From: Fulvivirga aurantia
GTDB lineage: Bacteria; Bacteroidota; Bacteroidia; Cytophagales; Cyclobacteriaceae
Direction: 5' to 3'
NCBI RefSeq assembly: GCF_009711475.1
Contig: NZ_SMMD01000946.1
Location: 1 to 26,213, forward strand
Length of the DNA: 26,213 bases
Under the pieces are notes generated by a model, which did no database searches, was not told the DNA's origin, and saw nothing but the letters and a program-made list of their open reading frames with translations. The stretch's first letter is position 1, and every line of letters starts with the position of its first letter. The translations under genes and the position numbers were made by a program. Positions 1-7,421 of the stretch are shown piece after piece.

Positions 1-2
1 GT

Positions 3-554
3 GTGGCCCGTGAGGTGGGTACAGAAGGTAAGCTGGGAGGTGAAGCCAAAGTGCCTAATGTTGCTGGTACCTGGAAAGGCCTGACAGATAACGTAAACTA
101 CATGGCCTCTAACCTTACCACACAAGTGAGGGAAATTGCCTCGGTAACAACCGCGGTGGCAAATGGTGACCTTTCTCAGAAAATTTCGGAAACAGGAAAA
201 GGAGGTGAGGTACTAGAACTATCGATGACTATCAACCGAATGGTGGATGCCCTAAACACCTTTGCCGATGAGGTAACCAACATGGCCCGTGAGGTGGGTA
301 CAGAAGGTATACTGGGTGGTCAGGCTGAAGTGCCAAACGTGGCAGGTGCCTGGAAGGACCTTACCGACAATGTAAACCAAATGGCAAATAACCTGACTTC
401 GCAGGTACGGGATATTGCCGGTGTATCAACTGCATTAGCGAGAGGAGATTTCTCCAGAAAAATTGAAGTGGAGGCCAAAGGTGAGGTATTTGAGTTGAAA
501 AATAACATCAATGCCATGGTGGACAGTTTCATCAACATTGTACGCTCAGCAAAT
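3..554 (+). repeat. Tandem coding repeat, 279-nt period (HAMP units)
   Basis: Two consecutive units begin at 3 and 282 (residues 1 and 94 of the kinase). Both encode AREVGTEG followed by a variable position and LGG, then VPNVAG, a W-K pair, LTDNVN and QVR-IA. The first 26 or so nucleotides of the units (GGCCCGTGAGGTGGGTACAG and onward) are identical, and similarity falls toward the unit ends. The frame is open upstream, so more units probably lie outside the window. The second unit runs into a diverged last HAMP-like segment after about 554. Confidence 0.85.
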
Positions 555-3425
555 ACTATTGCCAAAGGAGACTTCTCAATAGAAATGCCGCTACGTAGTG
601 AGGCCGACCAGTTAGGTATTGCGCTTAACTCGATGACAGACAACTTAAGGGCAATTTCTGAAGAAAACCAGAATGAAGCCTGGATCAAGACAGGACAAGC
701 GGGACTTAACGACCGCATGAGAGGTGAGCAAGACTTACCAACCTTATCAAAAAATATCATTTCATACCTCACCAAATACTTAAAATCGCAGGTAGGTATC
801 ATTTACATGGTGGATATTAAGGATAATAAAAAGATCCTTAGACTGAGTGGTTCTTATGCCTTCACCATGCGTAAAGCGCTACAAACAGAGTTTGAATTTG
901 GAGAGAGTCTCGTAGGTCAGGCAGCGGCAGAGAAAGAAACAATCGTACTTTCTGAAATACCTACTGACTACATCAGTATATCTTCTGGTTTAGGCAACAA
1001 ACCACCACGCAGCATACTTGTGCAGCCATTTATGATTGAGGGTGAAGTAAAAGGGGTGGTTGAGATTGGTTCTTTTGAGTCATTCAACGAAAATCAGATC
1101 GAGTTGGTGAAACTGGTTTCAGAGAACATTGCGATTGCTACCAATTCTGCTTTTGACCGTGAGAAGATGAAAGACCTGCTTACCAGTTCGCAGAGACAAT
1201 CTGAAGAGCTTCTTAAGCAACAGGAAAAACTCAAAGTACAAAGTGAAGAGTTACAGTCTGCTAACGAAGAGCTGGAAGCGAAAACTGATGACCTTGAGAA
1301 ACAGAAAACAGAGATACAGGAAAGTAGGATAGCGGTAGAGAGAAAAGCGCGTGAGCTTGAACTTGCGAGTAAGTACAAATCAGAGTTTTTGGCCAATATG
1401 TCGCATGAGTTGCGTACGCCACTAAACAGCTTACTCATACTCGCCAAAGAATTTGCTAAGAACGAAAAAGGTAATCTTGACAAAGATCAGGTAAAAGGCG
1501 CTAGCATCATTTACGAGGGTGGCTTAGATCTACTCAATCTTATCAACGATATACTTGATCTGTCTAAAGTTGAAGCAGGTAAACTACACATTGAGCCAGA
1601 TGATGTAAAAGTAGCCAACATCATCAGCAACCTGAAAAATCAGTTTAATGCTCTGGCCAATAAAAAAGAGCTCAAGTTTAAAATTACCAAACACAAAGGG
1701 GTGCCGGCTGTGATAAACACTGACTCTCAGCGTCTTGAGCAAATCATTAAAAATCTGCTGTCAAACGCTTTCAAATTTACTGAAAAGGGTAGCGTAGAAG
1801 TAGACCTAAGCTTGCCAGAAGATGACGTGATATTCTTAGACAGGTCGCTTTATCATGACGAGCTTATTGCCATATCTGTAACAGATACTGGTATTGGTAT
1901 ATCTGAAGAAAAGCAGGCAATGATTTTTGAAGCTTTCCAACAAGCTGAAGGAGGTACAAGCAGACAGTACGGTGGTACCGGTCTGGGTCTCACCATATCT
2001 CGAGAGCTTACACGATTGCTAGGTGGTGAGATACACCTGGTAAGTAGAGAAGGTGAGGGAAGTACATTCACAATTTACATTCCTATAGATTTAGAAAATG
2101 CCACCATTAATGGTGAAGAAACGATAGACCTTGAGGCCAGAGAAGAAAGTGAAAATGGAGAGATAAAACAGCTGGAAGCAGGTCGTAAGAGACCAAAAGC
2201 CATTAAAAAGGAGTTTTACCTTGAAGATGACAGAGATGATATTTCCCGAGGTGATAACATCATACTCATTATAGAAGACGACAAGCGCTTCGCAGAGATA
2301 TTACAGAAAACTGTAAAAGGCAGCAATTATAAAACGCTCGTTGCGAAGGAAGGTAAAGAAGGCCTGGAGTTGGCTATAGAATATCAGCCAAGTGGTATTA
2401 TACTCGATGTAGAACTACCAGACATCAATGGTCTTAAGGTACTTGATCATCTTAAATTTAACCTGAAGACAAGACACATACCGGTGCATGTAGTCTCTGT
2501 AGCCGATAAGAATATAGATTCGCTTAGAAAAGGAGCTGTTGGTTTCTTATCTAAGCCAATGTCTAAGAAAGACATACATGCAGTGCTTGCCAGGTTAGAA
2601 GAGGTTCACAACACTTCGGTTAAAGAAGTATTAGTCATCGAAGATGATAAAACCAGTCGTGAGGCGATTGTAAAAACCCTGAAGAATAAAGAAGTTAAAA
2701 TTGATTGGGTAGCCAATGGCAATGATGCACTGGCAAAAATTAAGAAAAAACGCTTCGATTGCATCATTCTGGACTTGTCACTCCCTGATATAACCGGCTT
2801 TGAAATACTCAAAAAACTGAAAGTAGATAATATAGCCCCGACCACACCAATTATAGTGTACACAGGCAAAGAGCTGACAAGAGAGGAAGTGCGGGAGCTT
2901 AAAAAGTATACAGAAAGTATTGTGATCAAAGGGGTGTCTTCTCCGGAAAGATTGTTGGATGAGGTTTACCTATTCTTACACAGTATGGAGAGTAAGCTTT
3001 CCAGTCATCAGCGTAAGATTATCACTACACTTCATGATCCTGAGCAAATTTTATCAGGCCGTAAAATTCTATTGGTAGATGACGATATGCGTAATACCTA
3101 CGCACTGTCAAAAACCCTCACTGATGCTGGCATGGATGTAGTTATGGCCGATAATGGCAAAATGGCTATAGAAAAACTTAAAGAGGAGAAAAATATCGAG
3201 CTAGTACTAATGGATGTGATGATGCCGGTCATGGATGGGTATGAAGCAACAAAAGAAATACGCAAGATGAAAGAATTTAGAAACTTGCCGATCATCTCTT
3301 TGACAGCTAAAGCCATGCCTGAAGACAAGGCAAAATCACTTAAAGCAGGGGCCAATGATTATCTAACGAAGCCGGTTGATGTAGAGAAGTTGTTAAATAT
3401 CATGAGAGTTTGGCTTTATAAATAA
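3..3425 (+). CDS. Hybrid sensor histidine kinase with tandem HAMP repeats, GAF-like domain and three receiver domains (5' partial)
   Basis: The reading frame is open at the window edge, so the N-terminus is missing and residue 1 here is not the true start. Order along the visible 1140 residues: two 93-residue HAMP-type repeats (1-93, 94-about 185) and a further HAMP-like stretch to about 220; a GAF-like sensor domain (about 240-385); a coiled coil (about 385-455); the dimerisation domain with SHELRTP and phospho-acceptor H468; the ATPase domain with N-box N588, DTGIGI (628-633) and GGTGLGL (657-663); then receivers with phospho-acceptor D802, D924 and D1071. Receivers 1 and 3 keep the Lys-Pro pair (K851, K1123); receiver 2 has K976 followed by Gly. 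The repeat resembles the poly-HAMP region of group III (Nik1-type) hybrid kinases. No transmembrane segment is visible, so it may be cytoplasmic, although the missing part could change that. It heads the operon with the next three genes. Confidence 0.95.
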   Translation: MAREVGTEGKLGGEAKVPNVAGTWKGLTDNVNYMASNLTTQVREIASVTTAVANGDLSQKISETGKGGEVLELSMTINRMVDALNTFADEVTNMAREVGTEGILGGQAEVPNVAGAWKDLTDNVNQMANNLTSQVRDIAGVSTALARGDFSRKIEVEAKGEVFELKNNINAMVDSFINIVRSANTIAKGDFSIEMPLRSEADQLGIALNSMTDNLRAISEENQNEAWIKTGQAGLNDRMRGEQDLPTLSKNIISYLTKYLKSQVGIIYMVDIKDNKKILRLSGSYAFTMRKALQTEFEFGESLVGQAAAEKETIVLSEIPTDYISISSGLGNKPPRSILVQPFMIEGEVKGVVEIGSFESFNENQIELVKLVSENIAIATNSAFDREKMKDLLTSSQRQSEELLKQQEKLKVQSEELQSANEELEAKTDDLEKQKTEIQESRIAVERKARELELASKYKSEFLANMSHELRTPLNSLLILAKEFAKNEKGNLDKDQVKGASIIYEGGLDLLNLINDILDLSKVEAGKLHIEPDDVKVANIISNLKNQFNALANKKELKFKITKHKGVPAVINTDSQRLEQIIKNLLSNAFKFTEKGSVEVDLSLPEDDVIFLDRSLYHDELIAISVTDTGIGISEEKQAMIFEAFQQAEGGTSRQYGGTGLGLTISRELTRLLGGEIHLVSREGEGSTFTIYIPIDLENATINGEETIDLEAREESENGEIKQLEAGRKRPKAIKKEFYLEDDRDDISRGDNIILIIEDDKRFAEILQKTVKGSNYKTLVAKEGKEGLELAIEYQPSGIILDVELPDINGLKVLDHLKFNLKTRHIPVHVVSVADKNIDSLRKGAVGFLSKPMSKKDIHAVLARLEEVHNTSVKEVLVIEDDKTSREAIVKTLKNKEVKIDWVANGNDALAKIKKKRFDCIILDLSLPDITGFEILKKLKVDNIAPTTPIIVYTGKELTREEVRELKKYTESIVIKGVSSPERLLDEVYLFLHSMESKLSSHQRKIITTLHDPEQILSGRKILLVDDDMRNTYALSKTLTDAGMDVVMADNGKMAIEKLKEEKNIELVLMDVMMPVMDGYEATKEIRKMKEFRNLPIISLTAKAMPEDKAKSLKAGANDYLTKPVDVEKLLNIMRVWLYK

Positions 3426-3441
3426 TAGAAGGGGAGAAGCG

Positions 3442-4266
3442 TTGAGAGAGACTGCAGATATAGAGACAAGATTACTGTTAGAAGCCATATTTCATCGCTA
3501 TGGGTATGATTTTAGGGAATATAACGTCTCTTCTATAAAAAGGCGTTTTGAGCAACATTTTAAAGAAGATAAGCTCAATAGTATCTCTGAGATGATACCC
3601 AAAGTACTGCATGACAGGACTTATTTTAATGAACTCTTGTTTGATATGTCGGTTACGGTTACGGAGATGTTTAGAGATCCTGAGCTTTACCGTATCGTGC
3701 GGGAGCGGGTGGTTCCTACGCTGCAAACTTATCCATTTATCAACCTATGGAATGCGGGTTGTGCAACAGGCGAGGAGGCATATTCTATGGCTATTCTTTT
3801 GCATGAGGAGGGCTTGTTATCAAGGTCTCAAATTTATGCAACCGACATCAATATGCGCTCTATAGAAATTGCCAAAAGAGGTATTATACCGATTTCACGA
3901 ATGAAGCATTATACTGACAATTATAACAAGGCAGGAGGTACCAGAAGTTTATCAGATTATTTCTTGTCGCAGTATAATGGGGCTAAAATCAATAATGCAT
4001 TGAAAAAAACCATCACTTTTTCTGGTCATAACCTGGTGATGGATGGCGTTTTTGCAGAAATACACATGATAATTTGTAAAAACGTACTTATCTACTTTAA
4101 TAAACAATTACAAAACAAAGTATTGAAGCTACTTACCGAAAGTTTATGTCTCAATGGGTTTCTCTGCCTCGGTGATAAAGAGTCATTGGAGTTTACTGAG
4201 GTGAGAAAGTATTATGAGGTGGTAGACAAGGAAGCTAAAATTTATCAAAAAAAGTTTCCTTTCTAA
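3442..4266 (+). CDS. CheR-type S-adenosylmethionine-dependent protein methyltransferase
   Basis: This 274-residue protein has the usual CheR length. It carries an N-terminal helical CheR_N-like part (about 1-75) and a catalytic domain with the SAM-binding motif NAGCATGEEAYS (104-115), ATDIN (133-137) and CKNVLIYF (212-219), which corresponds to CRNVLIYF in chemotaxis CheR. CheR enzymes methylate glutamates on chemoreceptors. No receptor or CheB methylesterase is visible here, so the target is unknown and could be the neighbouring HAMP kinase. The start is TTG; a purine-rich GGGGAG lies about 5-10 nt upstream and only 16 nt separate it from the kinase stop, so co-transcription is likely. The usual acidic residue before the CRNVLIYF motif is replaced by His208. 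Confidence 0.9.
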   Translation: MRETADIETRLLLEAIFHRYGYDFREYNVSSIKRRFEQHFKEDKLNSISEMIPKVLHDRTYFNELLFDMSVTVTEMFRDPELYRIVRERVVPTLQTYPFINLWNAGCATGEEAYSMAILLHEEGLLSRSQIYATDINMRSIEIAKRGIIPISRMKHYTDNYNKAGGTRSLSDYFLSQYNGAKINNALKKTITFSGHNLVMDGVFAEIHMIICKNVLIYFNKQLQNKVLKLLTESLCLNGFLCLGDKESLEFTEVRKYYEVVDKEAKIYQKKFPF

Positions 4267-4278
4267 AAAACGGATAGC

Positions 4279-5559
4279 ATGATAGAAGATTTAAATTCAC
4301 TTAAGGAGTTACCAAAAATTCTCATTGTAGACGACAGGGAGACAGAGAGAGATATTTTAAGTAAGCTGCTTGATAAATTTAATGCCGAAATACATACAGC
4401 CGGTTCCGGGCAGGAGGCTCTTTCCTTACTCATACGGTATAATTATGTGCTTGTTTTGCTCGATATTCAAATGCCGATTATGGATGGTCTTGAGACCGCC
4501 AGACTTATTCGCTCCAATAAGAATACAGAAAACATTCCTATCATTTTTCTCACCGCCTACGACAAAGATGAGATAAACATGCTACAAGGCTATGAGGTGG
4601 GGGCGATAGATTATCTCTTCAAGCCTATTAATGAAGACATTCTACTTTCTAAAGTAAAGACGTTTCTTAAAGCCTACTCTTTTGAGAAAGAAAAAGAGTA
4701 CGAAAAGATACTTACCGAGCTGGAGAAAAAGAATGCCAAGCTACAAAAGGCCCAAAAAGAAGCCGTCACAATGATGAAGCAGGCTAATGAAGCCAGAAGT
4801 ATTGCAGAGGCTTCTCAGCAGCAGATTAAACAGCAGGCCGAAGATTTACTACGGTACAACAAAGAACTGGAGCAGTTTGCTTATGTGGCTACACACGATT
4901 TGAGAGCTCCAATTATTAATCTCAACGGGTTGCTCAAGGTTTTTAAGAAAAGAGGTTATGTAAATGATGAAAACGAGGAGGTGGTAAACAAAATATTCTC
5001 TTCCGTTAGCAGAATCAATGAAACCTTACATGACCTTATTCATGTTGTAGCATATACAAAAACTATTGAAGATGAGGTGCAGGAAATAGATTTTGACCGC
5101 CTCACCTGCGATGTGTTGCAGGATTTAGAAAAACAGATAAAAGAGGCTGACGCTGAAATTACACTTGATTTTGAGGCTGCCCCAAAGGTGCATTATGTAC
5201 AAGGATACGCCAGAAGCATCATTCAAAATTTATTGACCAATGCGATCAAGTACAGATCATTAAAAAGAAAACTAAAAGTTACAATCACTACAAAACCAGA
5301 AGGCAACTTTATATGTTTGTCTGTCGCAGATAATGGTATGGGTATCGATGATAAGGGCAGAGACAAAGTTTTTGGTCTTTTTCAAAGACTTACTACCAGG
5401 GTAGAAGGCAAGGGAATGGGACTTTATATTATTAAATCCCAAATAGAGTCTATGGGAGGTAGTATAGATTTTACAAGCACGGTAGACAAAGGGTCTGATT
5501 TTAAGGTGCTTATGAAGAATTTACCGCTTAATAAAACTGAAAATGGCCAAGCTAAATAA
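4279..5559 (+). CDS. Receiver-histidine kinase (REC - coiled coil - HisKA - HATPase)
   Basis: The 426-residue protein starts with a receiver domain (acidic patch at D18-D19, phospho-acceptor D62, K115 followed by Pro). A charged coiled coil follows (about 133-195), then a dimerisation domain with THDLRAP and phospho-acceptor H206. The ATPase domain has NLLTNAIKY (N321), DNGMGI (351-356) and GKGMGL (377-382). It has no transmembrane segment and no other sensor domain, so its input is probably phosphoryl transfer onto the receiver, for instance from the large hybrid kinase upstream. It starts 12 nt after the cheR-like stop and its end overlaps the next gene. Confidence 0.93.
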   Translation: MIEDLNSLKELPKILIVDDRETERDILSKLLDKFNAEIHTAGSGQEALSLLIRYNYVLVLLDIQMPIMDGLETARLIRSNKNTENIPIIFLTAYDKDEINMLQGYEVGAIDYLFKPINEDILLSKVKTFLKAYSFEKEKEYEKILTELEKKNAKLQKAQKEAVTMMKQANEARSIAEASQQQIKQQAEDLLRYNKELEQFAYVATHDLRAPIINLNGLLKVFKKRGYVNDENEEVVNKIFSSVSRINETLHDLIHVVAYTKTIEDEVQEIDFDRLTCDVLQDLEKQIKEADAEITLDFEAAPKVHYVQGYARSIIQNLLTNAIKYRSLKRKLKVTITTKPEGNFICLSVADNGMGIDDKGRDKVFGLFQRLTTRVEGKGMGLYIIKSQIESMGGSIDFTSTVDKGSDFKVLMKNLPLNKTENGQAK

Positions 5560-5947
5560 CGTACTCGTTATAGATGATGATGATGAATATAACTTCCTGA
5601 CGGAAGATACTTTTATGGATACAGAGCTCGAATGTAACCTTGTGTTTAAAGAAATGGCACAGGAAGCACTCGATTATTTGGAAGAGAACAGTTTTCCGGA
5701 TCTCATTCTGCTAGACATAAACATGCCTGTAATGAATGGTTGGGAGTTTTTAGAGGAGTATCAGGAGAGAAATTATCATACAAAACACGATACGCTCATA
5801 GTTATGATCTCATCGTCTTGCTATCATGAAGACAGGGTAAAGGCGAAATCGTACCCGAAAGTGGTGGAGTATATAGAAAAACCTATAAGCTGCGATGATA
5901 TTCACGAATTGCACGAAAAGTACTTTGGAGCTACAACAGAAGGCTAA
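5543..5947 (+). CDS. Stand-alone response regulator receiver protein
   Basis: This is a 134-residue single receiver domain with no output domain. The acidic pocket is D11-D14, the phospho-acceptor is D58 in LLDINMP, the switch Ser is S90/S91, and K113 is followed by Pro. Such proteins usually pass phosphoryl groups on or act through protein contacts. The ATG lies 17 nt inside the end of the receiver-kinase gene in another frame, which suggests translational coupling. The gene ends the + strand operon; the next gene is convergent with only about 20 nt between stops. Confidence 0.92.
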   Translation: MAKLNNVLVIDDDDEYNFLTEDTFMDTELECNLVFKEMAQEALDYLEENSFPDLILLDINMPVMNGWEFLEEYQERNYHTKHDTLIVMISSSCYHEDRVKAKSYPKVVEYIEKPISCDDIHELHEKYFGATTEG

Positions 5948-5968
5948 ATCACCGGTTTCTATGCTTGC

Positions 5969-6304
5969 TTATTTAGGGTCTAAGGTCATTACATAATCAT
6001 AAGACTCGTTAAGGTATTTAGCCAGCTGGTCGAGGTCCTTGAGCATTTTGTCAGGTATAAGTACATAGCCTCTCATTTCTGCGCCATAAGACCTGTATTT
6101 GGAGCTGCCGAACGCCTCGATATATTGCTTTTGTGTCTCTTTAGAAAATCTTATGCCTATTTCTCCAGCCTTGTTAAACAAAGAAAACATGTGTCCATTG
6201 GCAGAGGTGTAGGGCATCGTTTTTCCTTTGCGTTCGAAACGAGGACATTTGGCAACGAGCGCATCATATACTTTAAGTTTTTCTTCCCAGTCTTTCTTAT
6301 CCAT
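5969..6304 (-). CDS. TfoX/Sxy N-terminal-domain-like protein
   Basis: This 111-residue soluble protein has the pattern of the TfoX N-terminal domain: a short helical start, an HMFSLFNKAGEIGIRFS strand-turn-strand segment (about 38-54), a GSSKYRSYG stretch, and a GYVLIPDKML end (about 79-88). The domain occurs alone in many Bacteroidota proteins of unknown role; in Sxy/TfoX it belongs to a competence regulator, but no such function can be inferred here. It lies 41 nt downstream of the retropepsin-like gene on the same strand and may be the last gene of that transcript. Confidence 0.6.
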   Translation of the reverse strand: MDKKDWEEKLKVYDALVAKCPRFERKGKTMPYTSANGHMFSLFNKAGEIGIRFSKETQKQYIEAFGSSKYRSYGAEMRGYVLIPDKMLKDLDQLAKYLNESYDYVMTLDPK

Positions 6305-6345
6305 TGATACAATTTATATCGAATAAGTTACAAAGTTTTTAGGTC

Positions 6346-6825
6346 TTACGCCTGGTTGTAGTCAAGATACAGCTTCATTTCTCGATAACTTATAATACCA
6401 TTTTGTGAGGTAAGTATATCGGCACCAATGATGCCATCTGGCTTCTCTATACCAAGTGCTAAGAGAGCACTAGTGATATGTTCCAGGCTGACCACATATA
6501 ATTCGAAATCACATTTTTTGAAGCTTCCTATCTCTAGTGAGTCGATCAAAGCTGTTTGCATCGTTAATTGGTCTCCTGCTCCGGTGGCAGTATCTTCAGT
6601 TGGTTTGGTATTAAGCTCAAATTTTGAGACGGAGGCCTGATCTAACAAAGTCTGACCGGCACCGGTATCTAAAATGAATTTCCCTACATTGCCATTCAAT
6701 TTGACATCAACCATCAAATGACCGGAGAGCTTATGCTCTAGATTGACCGATATCGTATTAGGAGGTGAAATTCTTAGACTGTTTGTGTTATTTGATAAGA
6801 CTTTTCCATATTCTTTGATCTTCAC
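6346..6825 (-). CDS. Retropepsin-like aspartic protease domain protein
   Basis: The 159-residue protein has a retropepsin-type catalytic motif, ILDTGAG (51-57, catalytic D53), preceded by a strand ending in NGNVGKF. The second hallmark, GIIGADIL, is near the C-terminus (about 135-142). One such lobe must dimerise to form an active site in this family. The longest frame starts at a GTG (6823-6825) lying 38 nt inside the AraC gene; a later Met38 is an alternative start. There is no signal peptide, so it appears cytoplasmic. Substrate unknown. Confidence 0.75.
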   Translation of the reverse strand: MKIKEYGKVLSNNTNSLRISPPNTISVNLEHKLSGHLMVDVKLNGNVGKFILDTGAGQTLLDQASVSKFELNTKPTEDTATGAGDQLTMQTALIDSLEIGSFKKCDFELYVVSLEHITSALLALGIEKPDGIIGADILTSQNGIISYREMKLYLDYNQA

Positions 6826-7360
6826 GCATTACAAACTTCTTCTTGATGAGGCCTGGTGTTTTCAAACTTATTGAAGATTTTTTGACCTGATATAGCTTAA
6901 GGTCATCTATAGAGTTTATGTCAAGCTTTTTCTCTTTCAGCAACTTTGCTACTGCTTTCTTAATCTCAGCTTGGTCTGCGGTATTTGTGGAGGTAACATA
7001 AATTGCCTCCTCCGGAGTGGTTTCATTACGCTTTTTTATCTCACCGACTATCGCTTTTAAATCATCAGGTGCTATATGGAAGTATTTCTTAAAGGCTCTA
7101 GAAAACGTTTCGTAATCTTTATAACCAAGTTCAGAACTTATATCGGCAATCGATTGGTGGTTTAAGGTGAGCAGCTGGTAAGCTTTGTTCAGTTTAATTT
7201 CCTTGATGAATAAGAAAGGCGTTTTTCCTGTTTCTTTTTTAAAAAGCCTGTGAAACTGAGAAGGAGAGAGGCAAGCTCGGGAAGCCAGGTCCTGTAAGCC
7301 AGGTGAATGCACCAGGTGGTCTTCAATATAGTCCAGAACTTTTAGAATACGCTCGTCCAT
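6788..7360 (-). CDS. AraC-family transcriptional regulator
   Basis: The protein has an N-terminal AraC-type double helix-turn-helix domain of about 100 residues: LQDLASRACLSPSQFHRLFK forms the first HTH, and IADISSELGYKDYETFSRAF then FKKYFHIAP gives the second HTH and signature. An unrecognised C-terminal part of about 85 residues follows. It is too short for a complete GyrI-like ligand-binding domain, and effector and targets are unknown. The frame could begin at an ATG at 7378-7380, but that codon sits in the loop of a perfect 11-bp hairpin, and the MDERILKVLDYIEDHL start (ATG at 7358-7360) is typical of the family, so the shorter start (190 residues) is chosen. The 3' end overlaps the retropepsin-like gene by 38 nt. 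Confidence 0.85.
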   Translation of the reverse strand: MDERILKVLDYIEDHLVHSPGLQDLASRACLSPSQFHRLFKKETGKTPFLFIKEIKLNKAYQLLTLNHQSIADISSELGYKDYETFSRAFKKYFHIAPDDLKAIVGEIKKRNETTPEEAIYVTSTNTADQAEIKKAVAKLLKEKKLDINSIDDLKLYQVKKSSISLKTPGLIKKKFVMREDQRIWKSLIK

Positions 7361-7365
7361 AAAGC

Positions 7366-7391
7366 AAGATAGCCACAAATGTGGCTATCTT
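7366..7391 (-). terminator. Perfect 11-bp hairpin between GH97 and araC-like genes
   Basis: AAGATAGCCAC, a 4-nt loop (AAAT) and GTGGCTATCTT form a perfect inverted repeat 30 nt past the GH97 stop. On the - strand it is followed by GCTTTATGG, so the T-run is poor. It may be a weak terminator, an mRNA 3' end, or a site controlling the araC-like gene, whose upstream ATG lies in the loop. Confidence 0.55.
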
Positions 7392-7421
7392 ATATGACGA
7401 TTGTTACTATTTTAAATTTGT

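Noticed and set aside
6346..6825. Direct in-frame fusion of AraC and protease
   Set aside because: The protease frame has a TAA stop just upstream of its GTG, so a fusion would need a frameshift.
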